A stretch of DNA of 64,000 nt from Moesziomyces globuligerus (GCA_030849465.1 JARVLF010000022.1:434001-498000), one strand, 5' to 3'. Counted from the first letter of the stretch, positions 18,572-30,208 are shown. Made by a program: numbers and translations. Notes: generated by a model not told the origin, from the letters alone.

Positions 18572-19429
18572 CACGTGGGAAATGTAATGGGTCTTGTGTT
18601 GAGCTTTCAAACGTTGCAGGGGGGGGGGGGGGGGTTGTTTAAGGGTGTTTGGAAGAGTTGGATGACTGTTGATGGAGGATGTGGGCAGTGCGAAGCAGCG
18701 AGGCTTGAGGTGAGCTCTGAAGCGCCAAAGTCGTCCACGAAAGGCTCCAAGCCAACCGGCCAAGCGATGCTCAGACCGAGCCGATGGTTCGAGTCGCGAG
18801 CAAGATCATGCCACACTGCACCCACACCCAGCCCTTCGTCCTCGTCCACCTTGTGAACCTTGTAAACCTCGTGCACCTCGTGCACCTCGTGCACCTCGTG
18901 CACCTCGTGCACCTTGTGTACCTTGTGTACCTTGTGAACCTCGTGCACCTCGTGCACCTCGTGCACCTTGTGAACCTTGTGAACCTTGTGGAGCTTGTGG
19001 AGTTTGTGGAGCTTGTGGAGTTTGTGGGGCTCGTGGCGTTTGTGGAGTTTGTGGAGTTTGTGGAGTTTGTGGTTGGGGAGCGAGCAGAGTTGGCCCACGA
19101 TGCACACGATGCACACGATGCACACGATGTGTGGGGTACGGCGCCTCTCGCACGCGCAGCCCACGTTTGAATCTCTGGGCACACTCACACATCGCACCTC
19201 CCACCCCCATCCACCTCATCCAACCTCATCCAACCTCATCCAACCTCATCCACCTCATCCACCTTGTGTAGCTTGTGTAGCTTGTGAAGCTTGTGTGTCT
19301 TGTGCAGCTGGGCGCTTGGTCGGACTATGCACTCCTCACGCAGTAGTGATTCCTTGCAAAGACCATCATTGCTCCCTACCAAACCGAGTCTACACGTTGG
19401 CGCCATCTGCGGGGGGGGGGGCTAGCGTG
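18572..19429. repeat. Convergent spacer packed with G-runs and 9-10-bp tandem repeats
   Basis: This spacer between the RhoGAP and YTA7 3' ends contains a G16 run (18619-18634). A 9-bp array follows (about 18850-19075) that changes from GTGAACCTT and GTGCACCTC units to GTGGAGTTT units. Next come ATGCACACG units (about 19098-19130), 10-bp CCAACCTCAT units (about 19210-19255), TTGTGTAGC-type units (about 19264-19300), and a G11 run (19411-19421). The 9-bp units leave open frames on both strands, giving spurious His-Leu-Val type ORFs. No gene is supported here. Confidence 0.85.
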
Positions 19430-22400
19430 CTAGCGTTCGCGCTGGACGGCTTTGGCTGATTTGGCGGCGATCTCGATGAGGCGACCGACGAGTTCGTCGC
19501 GGTTCCAGTCGGACCTGTGCTGCCAGATGGCGTTGAAGGCGGCGGCGCGGAGGCGAGCGAGCTGGTCGACGTTGTACGCCGCGGTGCTGGCGATGATGTG
19601 CTGCTTGAGCGCAGCGTACGACGAAGCGGTATACTCCAACGGCGCATGCGAGATCCTCGGCGACTCAACACGTGCCCGCTTGCGCATCTCCCCATCCCCA
19701 CCCCCACCCTCCCTCACCTCGACTGCGTCCGACGCTTCATCACCACCACCCCCGCCAACACCCTCAACTTCCCCAACTTGCCCGTCTGCCCCATCTGCCC
19801 CATCTTGCCCAGCATTGGAAGCTTTGGAAGCGTTGGGATCGTTGGCATCGTTGGAAGCCTCGGAGGGGTTGGAGGCGTTGCGAGAGTCGGGACTGATACT
19901 ACGCTGACGCTTCGCGCCTCGTTCTGGCGCGACGTCGTCGGTGGGCTCGGGTTCGATACCCGCAATGCGCTTGCTGGCCCGCTCGCCCTTTGCGCCGTCT
20001 GCGGCCTTTTTAGCCGCCTCCTCTGCGCTGTGCTTTGCCTTTTCGGTCGCCTCTCTCGCCTCCTGCTCGCGCGCCATCTGGCGCAGCGCCATGCGATCGC
20101 ACTCCTCGCGGAAGCCCGCATCGATGTACTGGTCCATGAGCACGATGGCGAGGTTGCGCATCTGGTGCGCGCGGAAGACACGCTCCTGATCCACCTCGGC
20201 CGCCTCCTCGGCATTCGCCACCATCTTCTGGATGTCGTCGAGGAACGCAGAGCACGAGAGGTAGCCGTTGTAGTACAGCCGCTTCTGCATCTTTTCCAGG
20301 TTGGTCGTCCAGATCGGCATGCTCCGCGTCACGTACTCGCTCGCACCCGCCGTCGCCGTCGCCGTAGCCGTGCTCGCATCCCCGGCTTCGGCAGCGCCCA
20401 CACCGTCGTCTGCAGAGGTCGCGGCGTCCGCAGCGCGCGTGCCGTCGACGCCGTTCGGTTGCGATGACGGCGGCGGCACCACGTCGGTCGACGTAGCCTC
20501 GTGCGCGTCGGGGCCGATGCCGTTAGTGCCGTTGGTGGTGGGACCAGCGCCGTCGCCATTGGCCATCTCGACGTCACCGCTCTCGGGCATCGACTCGACC
20601 ACCGCAGCCGGCACCTCGGCAGAGTCGTCCGCAGCAGCACCCTCTGCGGCCGGTGCAGACTGCACCTCTGGCTCGCCGTGGGCCGTACCGGGTGCGGGGC
20701 CCATGAACTGCGCGGCGGTGATGCCGCGCTTGGCGGCCACATCGGCCTCGGTCTCGAGCATGCCGGTCATGTCGTCGGCTTCCTCGACCGCAGCCCCGTT
20801 CGGGCGGTAGTAGCGTAATTCGACGGTGATCTTGCCCTTTTCGCGCGTCCATGCAAACTGCTGCGTGAGCTCGCGCAGGTTGTACTCGTCCCACACGTCG
20901 CGGGTGAACTTTTTGAACTTTTTGCGCAGCTCGGCGAGCACGGGACCGAGCCTGTACTTGAGATGTTCGAGCAGCTTGGCGTCGTTCTCGGCCTGCTGCT
21001 GGAGCTCGGCCTGGGTGAGCTTCCTCGGCGGGCGCGGAGGCGCCTTGGGGAGCTCCTCGAGCACGCGCTTCCTGCGCGGGAGCGCATCGGGGAACTCGGT
21101 GGGCGGCCGGACGACGTGCTCAAAGATCTCGCGGAAGAAGGCGCGGCGGCTCTCCTCGTCTGGCCTGGGGATCTCGACGAGATCGTCGTCGAGGAAGTTG
21201 AACCACGAGTGCACCTCGTCGTCGAGCTCGTCGAGCGGCGCCTCGGCGATGCCGAGCAGCATCACCGGATCGGCGTCGGTGAGCCCGTCGAGCAGCGCCT
21301 TGAACGTCGTCTTGACGCTCTCCGAGACCGAGCGCGCCCAGTGCACCAGACCGGGGATGTAGAGCACGCTGGGCTTGTGGCGCTTGGCCTCGACAAAGAG
21401 CTGGATGATGGCCGCCTCGGGCGTGCGCGCACTGTCGCCGAGCAGCGTGCCGATATCGAGCGACTGCACGTGGTAGCCTTCGAGATGCTGGAGCAGCGCC
21501 GCACCCACCGCGCCCTGGCCCATGCCCACATCGCCGTGCACGAGCATGCGCGGGCGGTACACGCGCTGCGCCTCAAACGACTGCAGCAGCATCTCGCGGC
21601 CGAAGCCGCGGTCTCCGGCCAGCATGTCCGCCGCCGACATGCCCGAGGCGAGGCCTGTGGGCGCAAACGTGTCGTCCTCCCAGAGCGCCTCCTCGAGCGG
21701 GTTGCGCTTGCTCACGGGCGGCAGGATGCGGTCGAGCACCGAGATGGCCTCCTGCACCACGTTGCCCAGCAGCGGCGCAAGCCGCTCGGGCAGCGGCGAG
21801 GCGACCGACGCGCTTGCCCTCGCGGACGACGGCACGATCTTGTTGACGGACATCATAAAGTCTTTTGCGTCCACCTGGATCGATGCCGGGTCGAGCAGCA
21901 GTCGGTCGGTCGTCGAGTAGATCTGCGGGTACCTGCGCTGGATGGCGTTGAGCGCCGCCTCGGTGCAGAGCGCACGCAGGTCGGCGCCTCCGTATCCCTT
22001 GGTGACCTCGGCGAGCCTCGCCTTGAAGTCATCGTCCAGCGGCGGCTCCCACTTGCGCGTGTGGATGTCGATGATGCTCTTGCGCGCCTCGAGCGAGGGG
22101 AGCGGGAAGTAGAACTCGCGGTCGAAGCGTCCGGGACGTCGCAACGCCGGATCGACGCTGTCCGGCCGGTTGGTCGCGCCGATGACCACGACCTGACCGC
22201 GTCCGTCCATGCCGTCCATGAGGGCGAGCATGGTGCTGACGATGCTCGCGTGGATCTGGTCCTGCTTGCTGGAGCGCACGGGCGCGAGGCCGTCGATCTC
22301 GTCGAAAAAGATGATGCTCGGCTGCGAGTTGCGTGCCTCCTCGAAGAGCAGCCTGAGCTGCCTCTCGGCCTCACCCACCCACTTGGAGAGGCAGTCGGCG

Positions 22401-25090
22401 CCCTTGCGCATGAAGAAGCTCACCTGCTGGCCTTCGGTGCTGCAGCTGGCTGCCAGTGCGCGCGCGACGAGCGTCTTACCCGTGCCGGGCGGGCCGTGGA
22501 AGAGCACACCGCGCGGCGGGGTCACCTTGAAGCGCTGGAAGACCTCGGGATAGAGCAGCGGGAGCATGACCATCTCCTTGAGCTGCTGGATGTGGCCGTC
22601 GAGACCGCCGACGCTGTCAAAGTCGATGTTCATGTCGACGCCGAGCGGGTCGACGTCGGCAAGCGGATCGCCGCTCTTCTTGATGCGGCCGAAGCTGTCG
22701 GTGCCGCCCGAGCCCGTCAGGCCGCCCGGCGGGCCGCCCGCACCTCCAGCGCCACCGGCTCCCAGCAGGCCGCCTGCGCCTCCGCCGAGTGCGGCGGGTG
22801 CGCCTGGTTTGCGGAGCGCGTTGTTCTGCAGCTCGTCGTCGGAGCTGTCGACGGGGTCGCCAAAGATGCGAGCGTAGTCCTTGCCGGTCATGGAAGAGGG
22901 GAGCGCATCCCAACCCTCCTTGCCCTTCTTGCCACGAGCCGGGAAGGGCATAGGCAGGGCGGCGCCAGTGCCCGGTCCAGAGTCAGCGCCGCCGGGAGGG
23001 TCGATCTCGTAGGCGCCGTTGCCGCCGCGGCCACGATTGTTGCGGATGGTGCGACCGAAACCGTCTCGTGGCGGCGAGGGGGGCGGCGGGACGAGCGAGT
23101 AGTTGACCTTCTTGCGCTGGCGGAGCGAGTACGACTTGCCCTGGCTGCCTTCGGGCTCGTCGCTGTGGAGGTCGAGCGGGTCGTCCTCGGCGCCCGAAAG
23201 CTGCTCTTCCTCGGGCGTCTCGTCTCCGTCCATCTCGAACTCGTCGTCGACGATGCGCTTCTGCTTGGCGGGGCGGCCGCGGCCGTTGGCGGCGCGCTTC
23301 TTGGCGGCCATCTCCTGGAGACGGTTGCTGCTGTTGCTGTTGCCGCGACGCAGGGTGCGGGACCGCGTCGAGGGTTTGGAACCGTAATCGCCCTCGTCGT
23401 CCACGTCGTCGTCGTCGTCGTCCTTGGCGACAAAGCCGTCGAGCGAGTTGCCAGGGATGCGACGGGAGGAGCGGCGCGAGGAGCGCACGACGCCTTCGTC
23501 GTCGTCCTCGTCGTCGTCGCCGTCGGATTCGTAGTCGGACTCGGCCATGCTCTGCTTTACCATGCGGCGGACGCGGCCGCTGCGGCTGCGAGACATGACG
23601 GGCTCAGGCTCTGGGTCCTCGTCGTCGGCAACCTTGACCGCGGGTTCTTGCTCGCCCTCTGCGTCCTCGTCGCCATCGGCGTCTTCATCGTCCTCGTCCG
23701 GCTCGTTTGCATCCTGTTGATCGTACGGCAGATGAAACAAACGGCAGAAAGCGTCAGTCCATATTCATGTCGTTGATGCGGGTCAGTGTGGCGACTCGAT
23801 TCCCGGTCCAGGTGGTTCTGCTCCGTCCCAGCACGAACGCAACCCCCTCCGCCCTCACTCCGGGCCTGCAAAAATCATTGCTTGCGGAAGGGAGATCCCG
23901 ACGCTTACCCTTGTCCTGCGACTCTGCCTCGTCGACCGCGTGCTCCTCTGTGGTCCGCGAGACTGGGATGCGGAAGAGGACTGTCGGCTGACGACCTCCT
24001 GACTGGATGGCGGAATGGATTCGCCCGAGCGCCTGGCACTGCGTCTCAGCTGATACGACTGGGGCTCGGGCTCTGGTGCGGGCTGCTGCGCCTCTGGAGG
24101 TGTCACTCTGCTGGTGCTGCGCCTTGCACGTCTGCCGTAGCTATGCAAGTTGACCCTTGCCCTTCTGGTCCTCTCCATCTCCTCGTCTGACTGATCTGAC
24201 TGATCTGGCTGGTCTGGCTGGTCTGGCTGGCGTCTAGGCCGGCTGCCTCTGTCGTCGGGCGTATGGCGGTCACTTACATCTTGGTACTCCTCTTCGCTGC
24301 CCGGGGCGTGCTTGACTTCCCGGGAGCGAAGGGAGCGGCCAGAGGGGCTGTCGTGGATGGCGCTGATGCTGGCGGAGGCGCTTAAAGCGGCAGCCCTGCT
24401 GGGTCGCGGGGTGGGCATGTTGGGGTTGGGCTCGAGTTGGAGCTGAGCCTGTGCTTGTTGGCCACCTGCGGCGGATTCGTTGAGCTTGGTGACGCGCTTG
24501 AGCTTGACGCGGAAGGTGGGTTTCTGGGGCGAAGGGGTGGCGGCTAGTTGGAGCGGGGGAGTGGCGATGCCGTCCAGATCCGTAGGACCAGATGTGGCGG
24601 TGACGGGCTCGGGCAGACTGGCGTGTTGCGGGTGCGATTCGCTTTGTGGGGTGCGGTGGTCTGCGTAAGCTGGCGCGTGCGGCTGCTGTTGTGCGGGGTG
24701 CGGCACAAAGTTCTGCTGGTGGTTCCACAGGTCCGGCTGCAGCTGATGCGCGTAGTTCTGGGCGTAGTGGGGGTTGAGTGGCAGCTGGTTGGCGTTGTCG
24801 GCGTAGCTTTGACCGGAAGCGTCAAAGGTAGGTTCGAGGTTGGCAAAGCTGTTGTGTGGCTGAGTCGGCTGGTTGTGGTACGCGTTGTTATGAGAATGGA
24901 AGCCGTGCGAGCCGTGCGGGAGGTTGTAGATGTCTGGCGTAGGCTGAGGTGCGGCGGGATAGCCGTAGCCTGGTTGGTGTCCGGGCTGGTGGTGCGGCAA
25001 GGGCGGCTGGTCGGTGGGCTGGTAGTTGGGATGGAGGGAGTGAGGGTTGTGCTGCAGGTCGAAAGGATGGTTGTGGGGACCACGGGACAT
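19430..25090 (-). CDS. YTA7: YTA7/ATAD2-type AAA ATPase with degenerate bromodomain (two exons)
   Basis: This nuclear AAA protein family remodels histone H3-H4 or nucleosomes and marks chromatin boundaries. Exon 1 is 25090-23909 (394 codons, phase 0), the intron is 23908-23714 (GTAAGC donor, ACTGACGCTTTC branch region, CAACAG acceptor), and exon 2 is 23713-19430. The total is 1821 residues. The acidic, Arg-rich N-terminus has RSLRSR, YQLRRS and YSLRQRKK motifs typical of the family. AAA1 has GPPGTGKT (about 801) and FFDEID (about 863), followed by NRPDSVDPALRRPGRFDREF. AAA2 is degenerate (GDVGMGQGA, about 1122). The bromodomain region near the C-terminus lacks the acetyl-lysine-binding Asn and contains a long insertion. 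Exon 1 was joined on matching phase and the branch motif. Confidence 0.88.
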
Positions 25091-25685
25091 GGAAGCTGAC
25101 CCGGGCTGGGTGGAGGTGGGACGCTGCGAGCGGCGTCTGCAGTCGTTGTTGGGTGTGGGTGCGGGGGTGATTGGTGATTGGTGCGAGTCAGAGAGAGCGC
25201 CGCGCCTATGTGCGCATTTGCGAACGTACGAGACAAGGCTTTGGTCGATGCTGAGCCAGACGCGTAGGCAAGCGCGAGCGGACCAACAGCACGCGTTGGA
25301 TGGTGCGAAGTCTGAAGAGGGAGATGAATGCGGAGGAAAGGCAAGGCTTGGAAGGATGGAAGGATGGAGTGACGGTCGCAAGGAGAGCGGGGCGTGTCTC
25401 CAGGCGGCACGAGCGCAGTCGAACAGCGGCGCTCCAACAGTGTGAGACGCGCGCGCCCTCGCCGCCCAAAAAGCCTCAGCTCAGTCGCACTCACACTTGA
25501 GCTTCGCGTCTCTCTCTCTCTCTCTTTTTATAATCGGGAGATCGCAAACCAACACTCTTCGACCGCACCCACGACCCGCGTTCGGCGCCGCGATTTCAAT
25601 CAACCATGAATGTGAGCTGAGCTTGCATTAACGGGAACGGCAGTGTCGCTTCTATTCGAGTGGTTGCATCTCGTGCAACGCCCGC
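25091..25685. promoter_or_regulatory. YTA7 upstream region with GA tract and TATAAA
   Basis: Read on the minus strand, this spacer has TATAAAA (25534-25528) beside a GAGAGA tract (25525-25509), about 420 bp before the YTA7 ATG. The frame stays open upstream of the chosen ATG, but without a better start codon. The rest is the 3' flank of CIA1. Confidence 0.4.
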
Positions 25686-27020
25686 TCACGATGCTGCAAA
25701 GGGCGAGGTGGGGAGCGTCCAGACCTTGACGCTGCCGTCGTCGCCGGCGCTGGCAAGCAGATCCGACATGTGCGGATGCGTCAGCGCCGCGCCGCGCCTG
25801 GGCGTCACGCCGTCGTCGAGGAGCTCCTCGATCTTGGCCTCGGAGCCTGCGCTGCGCTTGTTGAGGCTTTCGGGTGCCCAGGCGACGCAGTTGACGTCGG
25901 CGCTGCCATGCGCGCGCTCCATCTTGGCGACGAGCTCCACCTGGGGCGCGAGCTGCTTGGCGTCGTCCCCCGGCGCGGTGACCTGGTAGATGCAGATGCG
26001 GCCATCGCCGCCTCCACTCGCGATTCGTCCGAGGTTGCCGTTGCGCGAGGACGTGTCGACGCCCCACGAGACGCTGTAGACGGTGCGGTCGTGGTCGCCA
26101 CGCAGCACGACCACCTGCACCCACCTGTCGCCCTTGCGGCCGGGCATCTTGCCCTCGGGCTTGACGCCGCGCGCCTCGCACTCGTCGGCGCTGAGCCGTC
26201 GCCAGATGCGCACCGTCAGATCGTCCGACGCCGAAGCGAGGTAGGTGCCGCATGGCGAGAAGGAGAGGCTCCATACGGTCGACTCGTGGCCCGTGAGTGT
26301 GGTGTAGCAGAACCAGTCGTCCGAGGGATCGTCGATGTACAGCTTGATCGCATCGTCGTACGAGGCCGAGGCGAGCACCTCGTCGTGTGGATGCCACGCC
26401 ACCGCCTTGACATCCTGCGAGTGCTCCATCAGCACCGAGAGACACTCGAACTCGGCATCCGGCTGCACCTCCCACAGCCACACCGACTTGTCCCGGCTGC
26501 ACGACGCCAGCACGCCGCCCGTGTGCGAAAAGGCGACCGACTTGCACTCGCTCTCGTGGCCCTCGAGCGTGCCCACACAGTCCCACTCGGGCTCGTCCAC
26601 ATGCTTGCCCGCCTGGCTCAGCGCCCTCGGTCCGTCTGCATCTGCACCATCGTCGTCGTCGGCGTCGGCATCGTCTACGTCCTGTATCCTCTCCCAGATG
26701 CCCACGGTCGAGTCGAACGAGGCGGTGGCAAGGATCTTGCCATCCGGCGACCATGCCACCTGCCTCACCGTCCGCTGGTGGCCCGTAGGGATCACCTCGC
26801 GCAGGTTGAATTCGGGCCGTCTCGATGTCGAGGGTCCCTGGGCTGTCGTCGTCGAGACCCACGAATACGCATGCAGACGGACGTCCTTGTCGCCCGAGCA
26901 CGACGCCAGCAGCGGCATGCGAGGATTCCATGCGAGGTGCCAGGCGCGCGAAGAGTGTCCTTCGAGGTTGGCGACGAGATGCATCCGCGCGACAGCAGCG
27001 CTACTCTGCTTGCCCTCCAT
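25686..27020 (-). CDS. CIA1: Cytosolic iron-sulfur assembly protein CIA1 (WD40)
   Basis: CIA1/CIAO1 is a seven-bladed WD40 propeller that, with Met18 and Cia2, forms the CIA targeting complex for inserting Fe-S clusters into cytosolic and nuclear proteins. The 444-residue protein shows seven WD repeats. Examples are LEGHSSRAWHLAWNP, GHQRTVRQVAWSPDGKILAT, LEGHESECKSVAFSHTG, HSQDVKAVAWHPHDEVLAS and LTGHESTVWSLSFSPCG. Blade order and wording match CIAO1 orthologues. An acidic Asp/Ala loop (after IWERIQDV) is inserted in blade 2, and a charged loop lies in the sixth blade. The start MEGKQSSA was chosen; MHLVAN, 12 codons later, is possible. Confidence 0.93.
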   Translation of the reverse strand: MEGKQSSAAVARMHLVANLEGHSSRAWHLAWNPRMPLLASCSGDKDVRLHAYSWVSTTTAQGPSTSRRPEFNLREVIPTGHQRTVRQVAWSPDGKILATASFDSTVGIWERIQDVDDADADDDDGADADGPRALSQAGKHVDEPEWDCVGTLEGHESECKSVAFSHTGGVLASCSRDKSVWLWEVQPDAEFECLSVLMEHSQDVKAVAWHPHDEVLASASYDDAIKLYIDDPSDDWFCYTTLTGHESTVWSLSFSPCGTYLASASDDLTVRIWRRLSADECEARGVKPEGKMPGRKGDRWVQVVVLRGDHDRTVYSVSWGVDTSSRNGNLGRIASGGGDGRICIYQVTAPGDDAKQLAPQVELVAKMERAHGSADVNCVAWAPESLNKRSAGSEAKIEELLDDGVTPRRGAALTHPHMSDLLASAGDDGSVKVWTLPTSPFAAS

Positions 27021-27419
27021 CTTTGACGTTGGCCACAGGCTCGAGCGTTGGCGCTTGGTGGTGGTCGGGTATAGCTGGTGGCCAGGAGTGCCAATGCACG
27101 GATGCCGAAATGAGAGTTGAATCATGCACGGCTGAAAAAGCAAAAGCCATCCGAAAGGCATCTTCGGATTTAATCTTGGTTGACAGCAGTTTGGCCGTCT
27201 GTCTCTCTCTCCCTCTCTCTCTCGCTTTCTCTTTCGGCTCCACTTTTTCCACTCAATCCACACATGTTAAGTCACAGTGTACTCTCGACTCGACCCAGCC
27301 GCGCACACTCTGCTCGAGTCTCTGAATCCAATCGAGGGCTTTCCTTTCCATCGGCGGGTGCATTTTGATACAAGCATTCAGTGTTGGCAACGGGAGCGTC
27401 GTAGGCGTGCTGGCTGCTC
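27021..27419. promoter_or_regulatory. CIA1 promoter with GA-rich tract and glycerol kinase 3' flank
   Basis: A CT-repeat patch at about 27203-27232 (GA on the CIA1 sense strand) lies about 180 bp upstream of the CIA1 ATG. No TATA box is evident. Confidence 0.35.
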
Positions 27420-28952
27420 TCAGGGGTTCTCGTTCCAACCCTTGGCGCGCTCGACTGCCCTCTCCCAGCCGTGGATGAGCTGGCTGCGCTTTGCGTCGTC
27501 GATCTTTGGCGAAAAGACCTGCTTGCCGGCGGTGTTGACCTTGCTGAGCGTCTCGGGGCGGTTGATGTCCCAGCCAAAGAGGCCGATTGCGGAGCCGGCG
27601 AGGAGCGCCGAGCCGAGCGCGGTGCTCTCGCGCATCTCGGGGCGCTCGACGTCGATGCCGAGGATGTCGGCCTGGATCTGCATGGCGACGTCCGAGTTGG
27701 TGAGGCCGCCGTCGACCTGAAGCGCCTTGAGCGCGACGCCCGAGTCCTTGGCCATGGCGTCGAGGATGGCCTTGGTCTGATAACACGTCGACTCGAGCGT
27801 GGCGCGGCAGAAGTGGCGCTTGTCGGTGTACGCGGTGATGCCGACGACGGTGCCCGCGGCCGTGTCGTCCCAGTAGGGGCAGAAGAGACCGTTGAAGGCC
27901 GTGACAAAGTAGACGCCGCCGGTGGTGTCGACCTCGCCGGCGAGGTCGCCGATCTCGCTCGCCTCCTTGATGAGGCCGAGGCTGTCGCGCACCCACTTGA
28001 CCGCCGAGCCGGCGACGGCGATGGAGCCCTCGAGCGCATAGTAGACGGGCGCCTCGGGCCCGGCCTTGTAGGCGATGGTGGAGAGGAGGCCGTTCTTGGA
28101 CGAGACGACCTTGTCGCCCGTGTTGTAGAGGAGGAAGGCGCCGGTGCCGTAGGTGTTTTTGGCCTCGCCGGGCTGGAAGCACTTGTTGCCGACGAGCGCG
28201 GCCATCTGGTCGCCGACGATGCCGGCGATCTGGACGCCCTCGAGCGCGCCGTGTGCGATGGTGCCGTAGACCTCGGAGGAGCTCCTGATTTCGGGGAGGA
28301 TGTCCATGTCGATGCCGAAAAAGTCGCAGAGCTTCTTGTCCCACTTTTGCGCGCGGAGGTCCATGAACATGGTGCGCGAGGCGTTGGAGGCGTCGGTGAT
28401 GTGGACGGCGCGGTCGGTGAGGTTGTAGAGGATCCAGGAGTCGATGGTGCCAAAGAGCATCTGCTTGTCGTCGTGCGCCTTGCGCACCTCGGGGAGGTTG
28501 TCGAGCATCCAGCGAAGCTTGACCGAGGCAAAGTAGGTGGAGAGGGGCAGGCCGGTCTCCTCCTTGACGGCGTCGACGCCCTTGTCGCTCTTTGCCTCGA
28601 GCTCGCGAATGGTATGGGTGGTGCGTGCGTCGGGCCAGGCGATGGCGCGAGTGAGCGCCTTGCCCGTGTTCTTGTCCCAGACGACGGTGGTCTCGCGCTG
28701 GTTGGTGACGCCGATGACCTTGACGTCGCTCTTGGAGTACTTGCCGTCGGATTCGAGCTTGGCGATGGTCTTGTCGATGCACTCGTGCACGCAGTCGATG
28801 ATCTCGTGCGCATCCTGCTCGTGCCATCCCGGGTGCGGATAGTACTGGGTGAACTCCATCTGGTGCGAGGCGATGACCTTTGCGAACTCGTCAAAGACCA
28901 TGAAGCGCACGCTCGTGGTGCCCGCGTCGACGGAACCAACCAGCTCCGGCAT
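27420..28952 (-). CDS. GUT1: Glycerol kinase
   Basis: Glycerol kinase phosphorylates glycerol with ATP to glycerol-3-phosphate, the entry step of glycerol use, in the cytosol. The 510-residue protein is full length for the FGGY family. It has the N-terminal phosphate loop SVDAGTTSVRF, the substrate site NQRETTVVWDKNTG and IAWPDART, the FGGY signature around KNTYGTGAFLLYNTG, and the C-terminal LQVDGGLTNSDVAMQIQADI. The ATG at 28952 gives a start (MPELVGSVDAG) directly before the first beta strand. All key residues appear intact. Single exon. Confidence 0.97.
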   Translation of the reverse strand: MPELVGSVDAGTTSVRFMVFDEFAKVIASHQMEFTQYYPHPGWHEQDAHEIIDCVHECIDKTIAKLESDGKYSKSDVKVIGVTNQRETTVVWDKNTGKALTRAIAWPDARTTHTIRELEAKSDKGVDAVKEETGLPLSTYFASVKLRWMLDNLPEVRKAHDDKQMLFGTIDSWILYNLTDRAVHITDASNASRTMFMDLRAQKWDKKLCDFFGIDMDILPEIRSSSEVYGTIAHGALEGVQIAGIVGDQMAALVGNKCFQPGEAKNTYGTGAFLLYNTGDKVVSSKNGLLSTIAYKAGPEAPVYYALEGSIAVAGSAVKWVRDSLGLIKEASEIGDLAGEVDTTGGVYFVTAFNGLFCPYWDDTAAGTVVGITAYTDKRHFCRATLESTCYQTKAILDAMAKDSGVALKALQVDGGLTNSDVAMQIQADILGIDVERPEMRESTALGSALLAGSAIGLFGWDINRPETLSKVNTAGKQVFSPKIDDAKRSQLIHGWERAVERAKGWNENP

Positions 28953-30208
28953 TGTGATTTCGTGTTCGCCGTCCGAGGGTGGGAGGAGGAAGGGGGGATT
29001 TAGAGGGGATGGGGGTCGGGGTCCGGGGTTGGCGTGCGATGGGGAGAAGCTACGCTGTCAGAGATGGAGGGGGAGGCAAGGCGGGCTCAAGCCGGGTCTG
29101 GTTGGTTGATTCATTCATTCACGTTGACGAGGGATCGGGCCGGTGCAGCGTTGGACGGCCGAAGTCACAGTCTGGTTTCGAGTGCGGAGCGGCGATTCCG
29201 GTAGAATTGCGAGTCGAGTCGAGTCGAGTCGAGTCGGGGCGGAGCGAATGGGCGAGCCGCTCTGATACCGCCTGCAGCTCGAGCGGGTGCGCCATGCGAG
29301 CTGCTCGCCGTCCTCCTCGCATCCGCACGGCGACACTGCGAGAGTGCCGTGGTTGGGTGGACCGTGGGTGCCGCGAGGGGCGGCGATGAAGAGCGATCAA
29401 GTGCGATGCGATCCGTGCATTCTGCAAGCCGACTGCTGCAGCCAACCAACGCGCCTCTGGGCACTCGGCCCGCTTCCGAGCCGTCTGGTCGGAGCGGCGC
29501 TAGGCGAGCCAGCTACCCAAAGCCACATGCTCACGCGCCCACCCATCACATCGCCTCGCTTGGCGGCGATTTTCCGGCCAGCCAGGAGTTGCTGCTCGGA
29601 TCCCCGCCGAAGCTGGCTCTTGGCTGGCGAGTGTCGAGTGACGAGTCAACGAGTGAGCGCTGGCGGCAACGAGCGTCCAAGCTGCGGGGCCGTGCCTGGA
29701 CATCCAATGGCGTCAGCGCGGAGCGCTCGCCTTCTCTTGGCCTCGAATGCCGAGCGCTGAAAAACGAGGGTGAGCAAGCCAAGCCGGCGCCGAAAAAAAA
29801 GGGCCAAGAAGGCCGCAGTCGACAGATGACGCTCGCCTGCAGACTGCGCTTGCTCTCCCGGCCCGCCCGTCTGAGCCGCCTCGCAAACTCCGGTCCGACT
29901 TCGCAGCCCCCGATCCGATCCCAGTCTCGAGCTCTAACACGCTTTCCCGCGCCGCTTTTTTGACTCAGGGTCTACCATCCGCCGTGCTCTCGGAACTCGG
30001 ACTGGGGAGCTGGCAATTTTCTTGCCCGCTTCCGCCAACCCGCTTCTTCTCCTCGCCTTTGCTGCCCAAACGCCATCCGCCATCCCTAGCCCTCGAGCTA
30101 CTTGATCGCACGTGTCAAGCATACCCAGCGCACCGGATCATATCACACACAGCCTTCAACACGAGTCTTGCTCCAGAGCGCCACCAGAGCCACCAGGCGA
30201 GGTGCAAG
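28953..30208. other. Divergent spacer between glycerol kinase and RPC11
   Basis: About 1.26 kb without a supported gene. It contains four GAGTC pentamers (29214-29234) and an A9-like run near 29794-29803. Short ORFs overlap on both strands without family signatures. It must hold the promoters of both flanking genes. Confidence 0.4.

Noticed and set aside
18784..19170. Open frames coding His-Leu-Val and similar repeats on both strands
   Set aside because: They are products of the 9-bp array in the spacer, not genes.
20963..23776. A 937-codon open frame antisense to YTA7, with similar long antisense frames opposite RhoGAP (16448-18763), DHX37 (40199-43168) and LipA (8380-10593)
   Set aside because: They mirror strong third-position GC bias of the real genes. 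Their translations are Arg/Ala-rich without family motifs, and the sense frames are clearly recognisable.
24180..24270. Possible second intron in YTA7 exon 1 (perfect GTAAGT donor at about 24276)
   Set aside because: The frame is open through it, no CTGAC branch site or pyrimidine tract precedes the in-frame CAG acceptors, and the segment is a simple QPD repeat that reads well as coding.
8227..29000. A functional Fe-S gene cluster made of the LipA fusion, CIA1 and IND1
   Set aside because: The genes are up to 38 kb apart, on independent promoters, mixed with unrelated housekeeping genes, and act in different compartments.
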